Source: SXXK01 sp046074645
GTDB taxonomy: Bacteria; Planctomycetota; Planctomycetia; Planctomycetales; Planctomycetaceae
Length of the DNA stretch: 22,890 nt
Assembly (NCBI GenBank): GCA_046074645.1
Contig: JBJTOP010000295.1
Location: 1-22,890 of the forward strand
Direction of reading: 5' to 3'
Below the pieces are notes generated by a model. It saw only the letters and a program-made list of their open reading frames with translations. It made no database searches and was not told the origin of the DNA. Shown piece after piece: positions 14,210 to 22,490 of the stretch (the first letter of the stretch is position 1; each line of letters opens with the position of its first letter). Position numbers and translations under genes: made by a program.

Positions 14210-14686
14210 TCAGGCGTCGCGGTCGCCTTCGTCGCGTTCCACGAGCAGATCCCAGATATCCGTAGCGGTTGTGGATTGTCTGAGGAAGTTGCAGAAGTCC
14301 GGGCTGCGGAGGTGTTGGGAGATGTTCTGGAGTCCGCGGAGATGATCTCCGGGGCGATCGGGCGGGGAGACGACGAGGAAGAAGATGAAGACATCTTCAC
14401 CATCGAGGCTGGCGAAATCGACGCCGCTGCGAGAGATGCCGACTGTGGCGGAGAGTTTTTCGACGGAGGGGTGTTTAGTGTGCGGTACTGCGACACCATT
14501 TCCAATTCCGGTGGAGCCCAGTTCTTCTCGTTTGAGGATAGCGGCAATGACGGATTCTTCGTTGGCGGCGTTGAAGGCCCCGGATTCCCTCAGGCTGGTC
14601 GCCATTTCGCGGATGACGTCTTCTTTTCGAGTGGATTTGAGGTTGGGGAGGATGGATTCCTTGACGACGAACTCAGTGAGTTTCAT
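14210..14686 (-). CDS. ptsN: PTS EIIA(Ntr)-type protein (PtsN-like)
   Basis: A 158-residue protein of the mannitol/fructose EIIA family: LTEFVVKESILPNLKSTRKE at the start, LKREELGSTGIGNGVAVPHT with the phospho-histidine His69, and VFIFFLVVSPPDRPGDHLRGL in the C-terminal half. There is no membrane part, so it is more likely a regulatory EIIA(Ntr) than a sugar transporter component. Such proteins are phosphorylated through NPr and modulate potassium transport and sigma-54-linked or stress functions. It sits between the HPF and HPr genes, the typical Ntr-PTS setting. The last 11 residues are acidic and variable. Confidence 0.9.
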   Translation of the reverse strand: MKLTEFVVKESILPNLKSTRKEDVIREMATSLRESGAFNAANEESVIAAILKREELGSTGIGNGVAVPHTKHPSVEKLSATVGISRSGVDFASLDGEDVFIFFLVVSPPDRPGDHLRGLQNISQHLRSPDFCNFLRQSTTATDIWDLLVERDEGDRDA

Positions 14687-14775
14687 AAACGGGGGCTCAA
14701 TTCTGCAGAGGGAAACCGGCGTATGTCAGTGACCGGGGAAAAGCGATGGAAAAGGACCAGTGGCAGCAAGAACGA

Positions 14776-15129
14776 TCAGGTGCCCGTTGAATGTTTTTCT
14801 TCGGCGGAGCGAGTGGCATCAGAGACGGAGGTGGCGTGGCGGCGGTCGCGATTTTTTTCCTTGTAGCGATGCACCTGATGTTCCATCTTGTGGAGGGCTT
14901 TGTCGAAGGTGGCGCGGGAATCTTCGCCTTCGACGTGAGCCACGATTGTGTGGTAGCCTTCGATTTCGACGACCAGCTCAACGTCTACTCTTGGACCTTC
15001 AAATTCCAGCGTGACGTCGATTTCGCTGACGGTATCGAGATACCGCACCAGCTTTTCGGCCTTTTGACTGATGTAGTCTCTGAGTTCCTGTTGGACGCTG
15101 CCGTGGCGGCACGTGATGGATACCTGCAT
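14776..15129 (-). CDS. hpf: Ribosome hibernation promoting factor (short HPF/RaiA)
   Basis: A 117-residue protein: VSITCRHGSVQQELRDYISQ, then KLVRYLDTVSEIDVTLEFEG, then HTIVAHVEGEDSRATFDKAL and KMEHQVHRYKEKNRDRRHAT. This is the complete N-terminal HPF/YfiA domain, which binds the 30S decoding centre and blocks translation in resting cells. It lacks the C-terminal dimerisation domain of long HPF. The basic segment KEKNRDRRH lies at the end of the last helix, as expected for ribosome contact. CAGGAAT about 7 nt upstream supports the ATG. It is the first gene of the HPF-ptsN-HPr group. Confidence 0.9.
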   Translation of the reverse strand: MQVSITCRHGSVQQELRDYISQKAEKLVRYLDTVSEIDVTLEFEGPRVDVELVVEIEGYHTIVAHVEGEDSRATFDKALHKMEHQVHRYKEKNRDRRHATSVSDATRSAEEKHSTGT

Positions 15130-15241
15130 AACAAATTCCTGGGGGACAATTTAGACAGATGAATGAGGAAAAGGCCGGGAGTTTAGCCTGGCGAGCGTTT
15201 CAGGGAAAGTGATGCTTCTGAAGTGATTCCGGGGCCTGAAA

Positions 15242-17188
15242 TCAGTTCTCAGTCAGTTCAAGGCATGGATCGAGCCCCATGTTTTCGTATTGTTCGAGCC
15301 TCATGCGTTCCTGTTTAAGGAGGTGTTTGCGTTGTTTGCGGTGCATACGTTCCAGAAACCGCTGGACGCGACGGAAATATCGCAGCCATGCACGGCTGAG
15401 CTCTCCGTTGCGATCCGGCAGTGCGATCCGCCGCTTCCGCGCCACTTCGCGCGGTTCACGACACCGCAGTAGTTCGTCTTCCATTGACAAAAAGAACTGG
15501 AATGAACCAGGATCTCCCTGTCGGGCAGCGCGTCCTACGAGTTGTCTGTCGATCCGTCTGGAGCTGTGCATTTCTGTGGCAATCACGTGCAGACCGCCTG
15601 ATTTTCGGACGTCATCTTCGAGGAGGATGTCAGTTCCGCGACCGGCCATATTTGTGGCGATTGTCACGTGTCCTGCATGGCCGGCTTCGCTGACAATCCC
15701 CGCTTCCTGTTCGTGGTATCGCGCGTTGAGAATCTGATGTTTGATCAGGCGGTCCTTGAGGAGCAGTCCGAGAGCTTCTGAGGCTTCCACCGATGGCGTT
15801 CCCACGAGTACTGCGCGACCGCGTCCGGTGAGTTCATGGATGGCATCGACGATGGCATTGCGTTTGGCTTCCTGTGTTATGAAGAAGCGAGGTGGCAGCC
15901 CGCGGCGAATACAGGGTTTGTTGGTTGGAACGGAGGTGACTTTGATGCGGTAGGTTTTTTTCAGTTCGCTGGCCGCCTGGGTTCCCGTACCAGTCATTCC
16001 TGCCAGGTGTGCATAGAGGCGGAAAAAGCTTTGCACGGTGATGCGTGCGGCTTCACCGGTAGCCGCGGTGATTGGCACGAGTTCCTTGGCTTCGATTGCC
16101 TGGTGCAGGCCATCCTGCCATTTGCGGCCGTCCATGACACGCCCGGTACCCTCATCCACAATCACAATTTTGTTTTCAACGATGACGTAGTCCCGGTCTC
16201 GTTCGAAGGCGTGCTTTGCCGTCAGCGCTTTTTCGACCTGTGAGTAAATTCGTTCGGTGTCCATGGAGCTGAGCAGCGATGGTTTTGAGAGCAGCACCAC
16301 TCGACGACAGCCGGCATCGGTAAGCCATGCGTTTCGCCGCTCGGGCTCGTACACGTAATCCCGCTTATGTTCCAGCTGAAAAGTCGCACGATTGCTCCAG
16401 CGAAACAGGTTCACCGTCGCGGGGTCGTTCGGCTGCGTCAGACCAATAATCAGCGGCGTTCGTGCTTCGTCAATGAGAATACTGTCTGCCTCGTCGATCA
16501 GTGCAAAGTGATGTCCGCGCTGTACTGGTTCTTCGGTGCCTCTGAGCGTTCGAATGAAGCGACGTACCCTCGGGCTGCCGTCATCCTGAGAGGCCCCGAG
16601 ACGAAGTCTGTCGCGGAGATAGTCAAACCCCATTTCCTTGGCTGTTCCGTAGGTAATGTCAGCCGCGTAGTTCTGCCGCCGTTCCTCCGCTTCCATATTC
16701 TCAAGAATTTTCCCGACGGTCAGCCCCAGCTTCTGGTGGACTGGCCCCATGGTTTCCGCGTCGCGTTTTGCGAGGTAGTCGTTTACTGTGACGACATGAA
16801 CACCCTGCCCTCCCAAGGCTCGGAGGAAGGATGGCATGGTGGCTGTGAGCGTCTTGCCTTCACCCGTCTGCATTTCTGCGATATGCCCTTCGAACATGGC
16901 GATGGCGCCCATGATCTGGACAGGGAAGTGCTGCATGCCCAGACATCGGCGGGCTGATTCACGGACCAGAGCGTAGGCATCGGGGAGCAGATCGGCGAGA
17001 GGAGTGCCGGCCCGGGCGTCCCACCGCAGTCGCCGTCCGCGTGCCAGCAGCTCTTCGTCTGAGAGAGTTGTGAGGTGTTCGCTGCGGCGGATGATGTCGT
17101 GCGCCATTGCGCGCCAGCGCGAGCGTCGAGCGGTCGCGGGGTGAAAACCGGATTTCACGTAGTGGAACAGATGCGAAGCCAGTGTCAT
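15242..17188 (-). CDS. SecA-type preprotein translocase ATPase, short form
   Basis: A 648-residue protein. Walker A is TGEGKT at 108-113 and the DEAD-box DEAD at 232-235 (ALIDEADSILIDEARTPLIIG). VLVGTPSVEASEALG, TNMAGRGTDILLE and QLVGRAARQGDPGSFQFF form the second helicase half. Ordinary SecA is about 850-950 residues and ends in a Cys-rich zinc site; here the protein ends soon after the motor with a Lys/Arg/Gln-rich helix and has no zinc motif. It may be a second SecA (SecA2-like) for a subset of substrates. The housekeeping copy would be elsewhere, but that cannot be checked here. No secY gene is adjacent. The ATG at 17188 has only a weak ribosome site. Confidence 0.85.
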   Translation of the reverse strand: MTLASHLFHYVKSGFHPATARRSRWRAMAHDIIRRSEHLTTLSDEELLARGRRLRWDARAGTPLADLLPDAYALVRESARRCLGMQHFPVQIMGAIAMFEGHIAEMQTGEGKTLTATMPSFLRALGGQGVHVVTVNDYLAKRDAETMGPVHQKLGLTVGKILENMEAEERRQNYAADITYGTAKEMGFDYLRDRLRLGASQDDGSPRVRRFIRTLRGTEEPVQRGHHFALIDEADSILIDEARTPLIIGLTQPNDPATVNLFRWSNRATFQLEHKRDYVYEPERRNAWLTDAGCRRVVLLSKPSLLSSMDTERIYSQVEKALTAKHAFERDRDYVIVENKIVIVDEGTGRVMDGRKWQDGLHQAIEAKELVPITAATGEAARITVQSFFRLYAHLAGMTGTGTQAASELKKTYRIKVTSVPTNKPCIRRGLPPRFFITQEAKRNAIVDAIHELTGRGRAVLVGTPSVEASEALGLLLKDRLIKHQILNARYHEQEAGIVSEAGHAGHVTIATNMAGRGTDILLEDDVRKSGGLHVIATEMHSSRRIDRQLVGRAARQGDPGSFQFFLSMEDELLRCREPREVARKRRIALPDRNGELSRAWLRYFRRVQRFLERMHRKQRKHLLKQERMRLEQYENMGLDPCLELTEN

Positions 17189-17276
17189 ATAACAGTCGCT
17201 CGATTTCAGTGAGCCGAAAAGCGTGCGAAGTGCCGATCAATTGATGTGAATTCTGACTTTCACCCCCGTTCCGGGT

Positions 17277-18638
17277 CTAGGTCAATTCCTGAAGCGGTGT
17301 TCCAAAAGGCAGCACCGGAACAGGGCGACCACTGTGGTCGAGGTAATTCGTTGATGTGTCAATCTGCAGGTGCCGGTAGACTGTGGCCAGCACATCCTGG
17401 GGCTGTTTGGGGTTGCTGAGTGGCAGGGCACCGTACTGGTCGGATTCGCCAACGATTCGGCCTCCCTTCAAGCCACCCCCTGCCAGTGCTGCACAGAACA
17501 CATTTGGATAATGGTCACGTCCTCCGGTGGCGTTGACTTTCGGCGTGCGGCCGAATTCTCCCCAGGCCAAAACCATCGTTGAATGCAGCAGACCGCGTTC
17601 ATGCAGATCCTCGATCAGAGCTGAATAAGCTTTGTCCCAGCGAGGCAGGAAACCGTCGCGCATGGTTTCGTAGCCCTTGACGTGGGTGTCCCACCAGCGG
17701 CAATCGACGGTAACCAGCGGCACGCCGGCCTCCACCAGTCGCCGGGCGAGCAGAAACCGTTGACTCCAGGCAGGCACCCCGCAGCGGTCCGGGGTGGGTG
17801 CAATGTAGGCGGGCATGTAACCGTACCGTTCCCGCACATGTGCAGGCTCGGAATCGAGATCGAAGGCCTGCCTTGCGGCTGGGCCGAGCAGCAGATCCCA
17901 GGCTTTTGCCTGAAAGGAATCGACTGCCTGATAGCGAGCATTCAGATCAGTGAGGCGACGGAACTGATCCAGCTGCTGCAGGAGTGATCGCCGATCTTCG
18001 ACGCGATCCACAGCAAGTCCGTCTGCGGGAGCGAGGTTGGGAATGCGGAAGGGCTCTGTCTGGGCGGGGTCGGCCAGCGTTTCGAAGGGGGCGCAGGCGG
18101 GACCCAGATAAGCCGGGTCCGCACCCGGTACGCGTTTGGGGATCATCACATACGGGGGGAGGTCCGGCCGTCGGCTGGCCAGTTGTTTCGCCACAATGGA
18201 ACCGCAGCTGGGACGCGAATTGAGATCTGGCGGCCCCTGACTGGGGTAGCCGGTGAAACAAAGCTGATCACCGGAAGAATGGCCTGCGTCGTTGTGGTGC
18301 AGGCTGCGGACAATCGACCACTTTTCCATACACTTTGCGGACAGTGGGAGCATGTCGCAGATTTGAATTCCGGGAACGGACGTTGGCATAGAGCCAAAGT
18401 AGCCTCGATATTCCACGGGCGCTTCGGGTTTTGGGTCCCAGGTTTCGTGCTGGCTGGGACCGCCGCGCATCCAGAGGATGATTACGGAGGGCTGCCTTGC
18501 CGGAGCGAGTGCTGAATTTTCAGCGGCGGAGGCGTGCTGCAGGCGCAGCAGCGTTGCGAGTCCGGGACCTGCAGTACCCAGCATTCCAGCGTGCAGAAAG
18601 CCGCGACGTGACGGACGATTAGCGAAGAAGGCTGCCAT
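17277..18638 (-). CDS. DUF1501 protein with Tat signal
   Basis: A 453-residue protein. The N-terminus (PSRRGFLHAGMLGTAGPGLATLL) is a twin-arginine signal, so it is exported folded. The body matches DUF1501: IILWMRGGPSQHETWDPKPE near the start, HHNDAGHSSGDQLCFTG in the middle, TMVLAWGEFGRTPKVN and GRDHYPNVFCAALAGGGLKG near the end. The family belongs to the alkaline phosphatase/sulfatase fold, is very common in planctomycetes, and is usually paired with DUF1549/DUF1553 cytochrome-like genes, which are absent here. The ATG at 18638 (GGAG 6 nt upstream) is preferred over the frame start at 18674 because it leaves a normal signal. Confidence 0.9.
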   Translation of the reverse strand: MAAFFANRPSRRGFLHAGMLGTAGPGLATLLRLQHASAAENSALAPARQPSVIILWMRGGPSQHETWDPKPEAPVEYRGYFGSMPTSVPGIQICDMLPLSAKCMEKWSIVRSLHHNDAGHSSGDQLCFTGYPSQGPPDLNSRPSCGSIVAKQLASRRPDLPPYVMIPKRVPGADPAYLGPACAPFETLADPAQTEPFRIPNLAPADGLAVDRVEDRRSLLQQLDQFRRLTDLNARYQAVDSFQAKAWDLLLGPAARQAFDLDSEPAHVRERYGYMPAYIAPTPDRCGVPAWSQRFLLARRLVEAGVPLVTVDCRWWDTHVKGYETMRDGFLPRWDKAYSALIEDLHERGLLHSTMVLAWGEFGRTPKVNATGGRDHYPNVFCAALAGGGLKGGRIVGESDQYGALPLSNPKQPQDVLATVYRHLQIDTSTNYLDHSGRPVPVLPFGTPLQELT

Positions 18639-18867
18639 GGGAGGCTCCGGAAAACATGCAGGGGCGGACAGCAACAGGTAACATCGGCAGTTTCAGGGAA
18701 TCCCGGACCACCGTCCACAGGAAAACTGGCTGGAATTGTCGGAATTTGGCAGTGAGCCGGAGGAAGCGGGGGGAATGAGTTTGACTTCTCCGTCCGCCCT
18801 CCGTCCAATTCGCCCGCTGAATTATTCAGCATTTTCCACCCCCTCGACGCTGCGTTAGCCCACCCGA

Positions 18868-20706
18868 ATGCCCCGATTTGATCTGATTGCCACCACAACT
18901 TTCGGCCTTGAAGCCGTCGTCGCCCGCGAAGTTCAGCAGCTCGGCTACCCTGTGCTCCGCACTGTCGATGGCCGCGTGTACTTTCAGGGAGACGAGCGTG
19001 ATATCGCCCGCTGCAACCTCTGGCTTCGCTCCGCCGACCGACTCCTGATTCGTGTCGGAGAATTCCCGGCCCCGGACTTTGATGCACTCTTTGATCGCAC
19101 CGTGGATCTGCCATGGGCTGATCTCCTGCCCATCGACGCCAAATTTCCGGTTGCCGGTCGCAGTGTCATGTCTCGTCTCCACGCTGTGCCCTCTGTTCAG
19201 GGCTGTGTCAAAAAGGCAATCGTCGAAAGTCTGAAGAAGAAGTACCAGCGATTCCGCTTCGAGGAAAGCGGTGCGATCTATCCGATTGAAGTCTCGCTCC
19301 TCCGTGACGTTGCCTCGCTCACCCTCGACACTTCCGGCGATGGTCTGCACAAACGCGGCTACCGTGTCTTCGTCGGCGCTGCCCCGCTTCGTGAAACCAT
19401 GGCGGCCGGATTGATCCAGCTCAGTTACTGGAACCGCGAACGACTCCTTGTTGATCCTTTCTGTGGCAGCGGCACCATTCCTATTGAAGCCGCCATGATC
19501 GGACGCAATATGGCCCCTGGCATGGGCCGCTCTTTCGCCGCTGAAGACTGGCGCTGGTTCGATCGCCGCATCTGGAAGGATACTCGCACCGAGGCCCGTG
19601 ACCTCCGCCAGCCCCGACTTGCTCAGGCTATCCTTGGCTTCGACCACGACCCCGCCGCCATTCGACTTTCCGAACGTGGCGCCCGAGAAGCCGGCGTCGA
19701 AGGCGATATTCAGTTCCGCGAGCAGGAAGTCAGCGACTTTCGCACCGGCCAGGAATACGGAGTCGTCATCTGCAACCCTCCGTATGGCGAACGCCTTGGT
19801 GACCCCGAAGAAGTGGCTGCCGTCTATCGCGAGCTCGGGCGTGTCCTGTCCCCGTTGGCCACGTGGAGCATCTATGTCATTACTGCCAGCCGCGCCTTTG
19901 AACATCAGTTCGGACGCCGCGCACACCGTCGCAGAAAACTCTTCAACGGCAAGCTCGAATGCCAGTTCTACCAATACCCCGGGCCACCCCCTAAACGCGC
20001 TGATTCGGCCCCGAACGCTGCTGCAGAGGCTCTGGCCAGCCACGCTGATCATGCAGCCATCGACGAATCTGACGACGCATACAGCGACGCGGTGACAGAG
20101 CCCGTCGATTCGGCGACCGTAATCGAATCCCTGGCGCAGGCTCAGGAACCAACCGAAGATGACGTGGCGGCAGCCGCGGTAGCCGAGGCTGCCGCTGCCG
20201 CCGCAGCGTTCAACGCCCAGCCATGGCTTTCCCCTCAATGGATCCTGCACACTCAGGTGCTCCTTGATTCCTTTCAGAAGTACGTCGGCAGAGAACTCAT
20301 TTCCCGCAGCGATGATCCGGAAGACGAGGCCCGCCGACTCTTCGATGCCTCCTTTGTCGTGGTCTCCCATGGTACCCAGGAAGACCCCGTCCTCAATTAC
20401 GGCAATCGAACAGCGCTCGCACTTTGGGAAATGGACGCAACCACACTCACCTCCATGCCCTCAAGACTCACCGCCGAACCAGTGCATCGCGATGAGCGTG
20501 CACAGATGATGGCACGAGCGCTTCGCGACGGATACGTCGATGACTATCAGGGTGTCCGCATCAGCAGTTCCGGAAAATGCTTTCACATCAGCGATGCCAT
20601 CATCTGGAATCTGGTAAATCTTTCCGGACAACGCGTCGGACAGGCTGCCACGTTTTCTCGATGGCAATTTCTGGAGTCCCGGCAGCCGGAGGCAGTGGAC
20701 AGCTGA
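18868..20706 (+). CDS. RlmL-like rRNA guanine-N2 methyltransferase fused to a MEKHLA domain
   Basis: A 612-residue protein in three parts. Residues 1-160 are the N-terminal and THUMP region (FDLIATTTFGLEAVVAREVQ). Residues about 165-375 are the methyltransferase, with the SAM site LLVDPFCGSGTIPIEAAMIG and the catalytic NPPY at 303-306. These match the RlmL (RlmK/L N-terminal half)/YpsC family acting on 23S rRNA. Residues 376-455 are an acidic, Ala-rich linker. Residues about 458-604 form a MEKHLA domain (LFDASFVVVSHGTQEDPVLN, ALALWEMD, SRLTAEPVHRDERA, GYVDDYQGVRISSSGK, GQAATFSRW). No ribosome site is clear before the ATG. The + strand here is C-rich, unlike the neighbouring genes. Confidence 0.88.
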   Translation: MPRFDLIATTTFGLEAVVAREVQQLGYPVLRTVDGRVYFQGDERDIARCNLWLRSADRLLIRVGEFPAPDFDALFDRTVDLPWADLLPIDAKFPVAGRSVMSRLHAVPSVQGCVKKAIVESLKKKYQRFRFEESGAIYPIEVSLLRDVASLTLDTSGDGLHKRGYRVFVGAAPLRETMAAGLIQLSYWNRERLLVDPFCGSGTIPIEAAMIGRNMAPGMGRSFAAEDWRWFDRRIWKDTRTEARDLRQPRLAQAILGFDHDPAAIRLSERGAREAGVEGDIQFREQEVSDFRTGQEYGVVICNPPYGERLGDPEEVAAVYRELGRVLSPLATWSIYVITASRAFEHQFGRRAHRRRKLFNGKLECQFYQYPGPPPKRADSAPNAAAEALASHADHAAIDESDDAYSDAVTEPVDSATVIESLAQAQEPTEDDVAAAAVAEAAAAAAAFNAQPWLSPQWILHTQVLLDSFQKYVGRELISRSDDPEDEARRLFDASFVVVSHGTQEDPVLNYGNRTALALWEMDATTLTSMPSRLTAEPVHRDERAQMMARALRDGYVDDYQGVRISSSGKCFHISDAIIWNLVNLSGQRVGQAATFSRWQFLESRQPEAVDS

Positions 20707-20876
20707 CGCAGGTCTTGCCCGCAGGCCACTCCGGCAATCCCCAGTCAAATATGTTGTACGTGTTCGCAGCCGCTGACACCCCCGCTTTGCATCGCCGTCG
20801 CGTTGGCCTAAGATCCGTGGAGTGTGAGCACGTCTGCGACTGTCTCTCGTATCCTTCGACCACAGAAGTCTTCGCG

Positions 20877-22175
20877 ATGTCCAGCAGAATTGAAGTCGGA
20901 AACCTTTGTATTCCCGCGGTTTTGTTTGTGTTGTTCGGTGCGCAGTTGCCTGCGGAGGACTGGAGTCGATTTCGGGGAGCGAACGGGACTGGCGTGAGTG
21001 ATGCAGTGGGACTGCCGGTGGAGTGGAGCGAGAGCCGCAATCTGATCTGGAAGCGGGACCTTCCGGGAGAGGGTTCATCGAGCCCGGTGATTGCAGGCGA
21101 CCGAGTTTTCGTCACGTGCTACGCAGGCTACGGTGCTGATGCAGGAAATGATCCCGCAAAGCTGGTGCGGCAACTGGTGTGCATCAGTGCCGACAACGGT
21201 AACGTGCTGTGGACCGCACAGGCAAAGACGCCGCAGCGTGAGGATCCTCCGCAGGGTTATATTCTGGAGCATGGATATGCCAGCAATTCAGCGACGACGG
21301 ATGGTGAGCGGGTATATGCGTTTTACGGGAAGTCCGGAGTTGCCGCGTACGATCTGGACGGGAAGGAATTGTGGACATGCAGCGTCGGTACAGAGTCCGC
21401 AAATCGGCAATGGGGGTCGGCGGCAAGTCTCACGCTGTTTGAAGATCTGCTGATTGTGAACGCGGCGGAAGAGGGGCGTGCGGTGCTGGGGCTGAACAAG
21501 CTGACTGGTGAGCAGGTCTGGAAGTCAGAGGCGGAGGCGCTGGAGCTGTCTTATGGTACACCTGCGCAGCTGCAGCGGGCGGATGGTCAGACGGAATTGA
21601 TTCTGGCGGTTCCCGGCGAGGTCTGGGGACTGAACGCACGAACCGGAAAGCTGGCGTGGTATGCAGAGACACCGCTGACGGGCAATGTAAGCCCGGCTCC
21701 GCTTGTGGATGGTCAGTCGATTTATGTATTTGGCGGTTTTCGATCGTCCGGGAGCCTGCGAGTACGAGCTGGTGGGCGCGGTGACGTGACGAAGACGCAT
21801 GTGGAGTGGACCAGCCGCAGCAGTTCGTATGTGGCAACACCCGTGCTTGTGGAGGGCCGGCTGTACTGGGTGGACGATCAGGGGATCGCCTGGTGCCTTG
21901 ATGCGGGGACCGGAGAAACGATCTACCGGGAGCGAGTGCCGGGATTAAGGAGTGGCGGGCGTCCGGTGTATGCATCGCCAATCGTTGCCGAGGGGCGGAT
22001 CTATGTCGTGACGCGTCGAGATGGCGTGCTGGTGGTGCCGGCAGAGAAGGAGTTCAGTGTTCTGCAGCAGAATCGATTTGCGGGCGACGAGAGTGATTTC
22101 AACGCGACGCCGGCAGTCCATGGCAAGCGAATGCTGCTGCGGTCAAATCGAGCCATGTATTGTGTGGGTCAGTGA
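20877..22175 (+). CDS. Exported PQQ-type beta-propeller protein
   Basis: A 432-residue protein. Residues about 1-26 are a signal peptide (IPAVLFVLFGAQLPA). After that comes WSRFRGANGTGVSDA, the usual planctomycete opening of PQQ-like outer-membrane-protein-assembly-type propellers, and then repeated blades with the G-x-V-x-W/D-x-x-T-G-K pattern (ISADNGNVLW, AYDLDGKELWTCS, LNKLTGEQVWKS, LNARTGKLAWYAET, LDAGTGETIYRE). No PQQ-dehydrogenase catalytic residues are visible, so it is more likely a binding or scaffold protein than an enzyme. The ATG at 20877 is chosen because the frame runs back into the upstream gene without a signal peptide there. Confidence 0.85.
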   Translation: MSSRIEVGNLCIPAVLFVLFGAQLPAEDWSRFRGANGTGVSDAVGLPVEWSESRNLIWKRDLPGEGSSSPVIAGDRVFVTCYAGYGADAGNDPAKLVRQLVCISADNGNVLWTAQAKTPQREDPPQGYILEHGYASNSATTDGERVYAFYGKSGVAAYDLDGKELWTCSVGTESANRQWGSAASLTLFEDLLIVNAAEEGRAVLGLNKLTGEQVWKSEAEALELSYGTPAQLQRADGQTELILAVPGEVWGLNARTGKLAWYAETPLTGNVSPAPLVDGQSIYVFGGFRSSGSLRVRAGGRGDVTKTHVEWTSRSSSYVATPVLVEGRLYWVDDQGIAWCLDAGTGETIYRERVPGLRSGGRPVYASPIVAEGRIYVVTRRDGVLVVPAEKEFSVLQQNRFAGDESDFNATPAVHGKRMLLRSNRAMYCVGQ

Positions 22176-22290
22176 ACTGGTACACGTCAGATTGCAGTTG
22201 ATATCCGTCGGGTTGATGCGGCCGCGAAAAAACGCATCGTCGCTGGCGAGCGGCCAAAGTCAGTCGGCCGCTTCGTCCCTATGGCCCTGA

Positions 22291-22345
22291 CTTTCTGGCA
22301 AGAGTGGGTGCCGGGAGGGCGAAGCTGGGATGGTGCAACGGTGGT
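22291..22345. repeat. Dispersed repeat, copy 3 of the GTGCCGGGAGGGC family
   Basis: CTTTCTGGCAAG, then GTGCCGGGAGGGCGAAGC, then CTGGGATGGTGCAACGGTGGT. The first two parts match 1351-1386 and the last matches 1025-1045 (20 of 21 bases). This copy joins the two outer ends of the element at 893-1045 without its ~115-base centre. Confidence 0.7.
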
Positions 22346-22464
22346 AAGGACACCTGATTTCGTTCTTTGGATCCGCTCCATCGTGACAAGGCGCGCGGGG
22401 GATGTCAATTCCCCACCCCTACCCACCCTCCCCCGGTAACTGTACGCGCGACCTCAAAGTGCGT

Positions 22465-22488
22465 GGCACCTGCAGCGGCACCTGCAGC
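22465..22488. repeat. 12-bp perfect tandem duplication
   Basis: GGCACCTGCAGC occurs twice in a row. A related GGCACCT occurs at 22738-22744 in the next repeat period, where it pairs with AGGTGC as a short palindrome (22730-22744). Confidence 0.7.
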
Positions 22489-22490
22489 GA

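Noticed and set aside
18826..20370. 514-codon open frame on the minus strand opposite the rlmL-like gene
   Set aside because: It is the mirror of a clearly conserved methyltransferase; its translation shows no domain and reflects codon bias.
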